Of a stretch of 64,000 nt of DNA, positions 62,411-64,000 are shown piece after piece (the first letter of the stretch is position 1; each line of letters begins with the position of its first letter). The stretch covers positions 124,001 to 188,000 of the forward strand of contig NZ_JAYEZO010000001.1 in assembly GCF_037031285.1 (NCBI RefSeq), written 5' to 3'. A model generated the notes under the pieces. The model had not been told where the DNA came from. It saw only the letters and a program-made list of their open reading frames with translations, and did no database searches. Position numbers and translations under genes: made by a program. Source of the stretch: Halobellus sp. LT62 (GTDB lineage Archaea; Halobacteriota; Halobacteria; Halobacteriales; Haloferacaceae).

Positions 62411-63955
62411 ATGCAACGCATTCACAATCAACTGCCGGCGCTGAAAGACCTCTCGGCGCACAACGCGGCCAAGAGCGGCGACTCGATCGCGTTCGAGGAC
62501 GCCACCGAATCGGTCACGTGGGCGGAGTTCGAAGAGCGCAGTCGCAAGGCGGCGAACGTCTTCAGCGAGTACGTGAGCAAGGGCGATCGGATCGCGCTGT
62601 TCTCGAAACCCTCTGTCGAACACGCGACGCTGTTCAACGGCGCGCTCAAGGCCGGTGCGGTGACGACGAATCTCCACAAGCGCATCGCCCCCGGCTCCTT
62701 CAGGGAGTGTCTCGACCGCACGAAACCGACGATCGCCGTCATCGATTCGGAACTTTCGGAGTCGTTCGCGGAGATGGTCGATCAAGAGCAGCTAGACCGA
62801 CTCACCGCGGTCTTCAGCACCGGCGATCCGCAGCAGGAGTTCGAGACGGGCCTTTCGGAGAAGCTCGCCGCCGCTGAACCCGAAGCACCCGACGTGCTCG
62901 TCGAGGAGGACGACATCGTGACCATCGCGTGGACCTCCGGCAGCACCGGCCACCCCAAGGGCTGGTGTCACACGAACCGGACGATGTTCCTCAAAGGTAT
63001 GGAACTCGGCACGCGGTCGGGCTTTTCCCGCTCCGACAAGCAGTTAGTCGTCAATCGGCCCTCCTTTCTGATCTGGACGAGCTTTCTCACCCGGTCGCTG
63101 CTCGGTTGCGAGAGCACCTACTATATGCGCGAGTGGGACCCCGAGCGGTGGCTGGAGGTCGTCGACGAACACGACATCACGCGGGCGGTGCTCGTCCCGA
63201 CGATGTGGAAGGAGATCCTCGAAAGCGGTCCCGAGGAGTACGATCTTGACTCGCTGCGCTCGATCAACTCGACCGGCGAGAAGCTGAGCCCCGACACGCT
63301 GAGCGAACTCCGCGACCGGATCTGCGAGAACATCAATCAGTCCTACGGGTCGACGGAGATCCACTCGACGGTCCTCTACAACAACGAGTTGACCGAAGAG
63401 CGCATCGAGAGCGTCGGCAAACCGCAGTCGGGCACGCAGGTTCGAATCCTCGACCCCGACGGCACGATCGAGGACACGCTGCCACCCAACGAGAGCGGCG
63501 AGATCGCCGTCAAGAGCTACCAGGCTCCCGCGTGGATGTGGGAGGACGAGCGCGGCGAGGCCGCGTTCGAGGACGGCTGGTGGCGCTCCGGAGACAAGGG
63601 CTCCCTCGACGAGGAGGGTTTCCTCTACATCGAGGGCCGCATCGATTTCCAGATCAAATCGAAGGGCGTGAAGGTCACGCCCGAACCGATCGAGGAGGCC
63701 CTCGAACGGCATCCCGATGTCACCAACGCTGCGGTTGTCGGCGTCGACGACGAGGAGTACGGCCAGAAGGTGACCGCGATCGTCGAGGGGAGCGCAGAAG
63801 TAACCGAGGAGGCGCTCGACGCGTGGATTCGAGAGAGCGACTCGGTCGCCAGCCACGAACGCCCCCGCGAGTACTACTTCGTGAAGGCGATCGACCGCAC
63901 CCCGAGCGGAAAGCTCGATCGACAGGGAACGAAAGCGCGTCTCGATCTCGACTGA
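62411..63955 (+). CDS. AMP-forming acyl-CoA ligase, module D
   Basis: 514 residues. The ATP motif is WTSGSTGHPKGWCHTNRT, followed by YGSTEIHSTVLY, WWRSGDKGSLDEEGFLYIEG, the hinge GRIDF and the C-terminal RTPSGKLDR with its Lys. It shares PKGWC-x-TNR with ligases B and C, a mark I would use to find relatives. It is the most diverged of the three intact ligases and lies 6 bp after amidohydrolase D. It ends 45 bp before the right edge, and no further gene is seen there. Confidence 0.87.
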   Translation: MQRIHNQLPALKDLSAHNAAKSGDSIAFEDATESVTWAEFEERSRKAANVFSEYVSKGDRIALFSKPSVEHATLFNGALKAGAVTTNLHKRIAPGSFRECLDRTKPTIAVIDSELSESFAEMVDQEQLDRLTAVFSTGDPQQEFETGLSEKLAAAEPEAPDVLVEEDDIVTIAWTSGSTGHPKGWCHTNRTMFLKGMELGTRSGFSRSDKQLVVNRPSFLIWTSFLTRSLLGCESTYYMREWDPERWLEVVDEHDITRAVLVPTMWKEILESGPEEYDLDSLRSINSTGEKLSPDTLSELRDRICENINQSYGSTEIHSTVLYNNELTEERIESVGKPQSGTQVRILDPDGTIEDTLPPNESGEIAVKSYQAPAWMWEDERGEAAFEDGWWRSGDKGSLDEEGFLYIEGRIDFQIKSKGVKVTPEPIEEALERHPDVTNAAVVGVDDEEYGQKVTAIVEGSAEVTEEALDAWIRESDSVASHERPREYYFVKAIDRTPSGKLDRQGTKARLDLD

Positions 63956-64000
63956 GCTACGCACTTCCATTCCAAAATTAACACTCGCCTTTCTAAATCC

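Noticed and set aside
1-64000. CRISPR arrays, rRNA and tRNA genes
   Set aside because: Reading the sequence showed no spaced direct repeats with unique spacers and no T-loop/acceptor patterns typical of tRNA. A tool search would be needed to exclude them fully.
1-64000. Toxin-antitoxin, phage or defence genes
   Set aside because: I looked for small overlapping pairs and typical defence motifs; the only tight pair (25450-26237) is a regulator/membrane pair, and no restriction, argonaute or integrase motif is visible.

Overview
The window comes from a halophilic archaeon (class Halobacteria), probably a high-GC haloarchaeon. The evidence is the acidic, Asp/Glu-rich proteins, Tat-type lipoproteins, TATA-like boxes about 25-31 nt upstream of start codons (leaderless mRNAs), and archaeal markers: ribosomal protein L40e, Sec61-beta, archaemetzincin, family 4/5 uracil-DNA glycosylase, and DUF99, UPF0146 and DUF5786 proteins. 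I cannot name the genus. No rRNA, tRNA, CRISPR array or transposase gene was found.

Layout. (1) 1-7272 is a surface and secretion island. It holds a coiled-coil protein cut by the left edge, a DUF5305 membrane protein, a probable MITE, a membrane winged-helix regulator, two small exported DUF1102/TasA-like proteins, an ER/SipW-type signal peptidase and a large exported beta-helix protein. The three exported proteins share one signal-peptide motif, and the two small ones share a 24-bp promoter element. (2) 7351-31383 is mostly core genome: pantoate synthesis (panB, panE), nadE, a UvrD-like helicase, peptidases (M32, M20, a degenerate M24), pdxT and sec61-beta, a Zn/Cd-type P1B ATPase, thioredoxin, L40e, hisH, pheA, Hsp20, archaemetzincin, and several small haloarchaeal conserved genes.

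(3) 31675-63955 is a large catabolic island that I do not recognise as any described pathway. Its hallmark is a two-gene module, a COG2159-type amidohydrolase (metal-dependent hydrolase or decarboxylase) followed by an AMP-forming acyl-CoA ligase, present four times (A-D). Copies A and B are tandem duplicates with stretches of identical DNA, and the ligase of copy A has decayed into a pseudogene. Around the modules lie a CUT1-type ABC importer (ATPase, two permeases, Tat lipoprotein binding protein), a TAXI-TRAP importer, an EamA exporter and two IclR regulators. The island also holds enzymes of 2-hydroxy/2-oxo-acid chemistry: a LarA-like (DUF2088) protein, a fumarylacetoacetate-hydrolase-fold enzyme, an LDH/MDH-like dehydrogenase, a TPP-dependent decarboxylase-like enzyme, an alanine-glyoxylate-type aminotransferase and a FAD/Fe-S 2-hydroxyacid dehydrogenase.

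My reading is that organic acids or sugar-acid-like compounds are imported, activated as CoA thioesters and cut or decarboxylated by the paired amidohydrolase, with products passing through a 2-oxo acid. The substrate cannot be read from the sequence.
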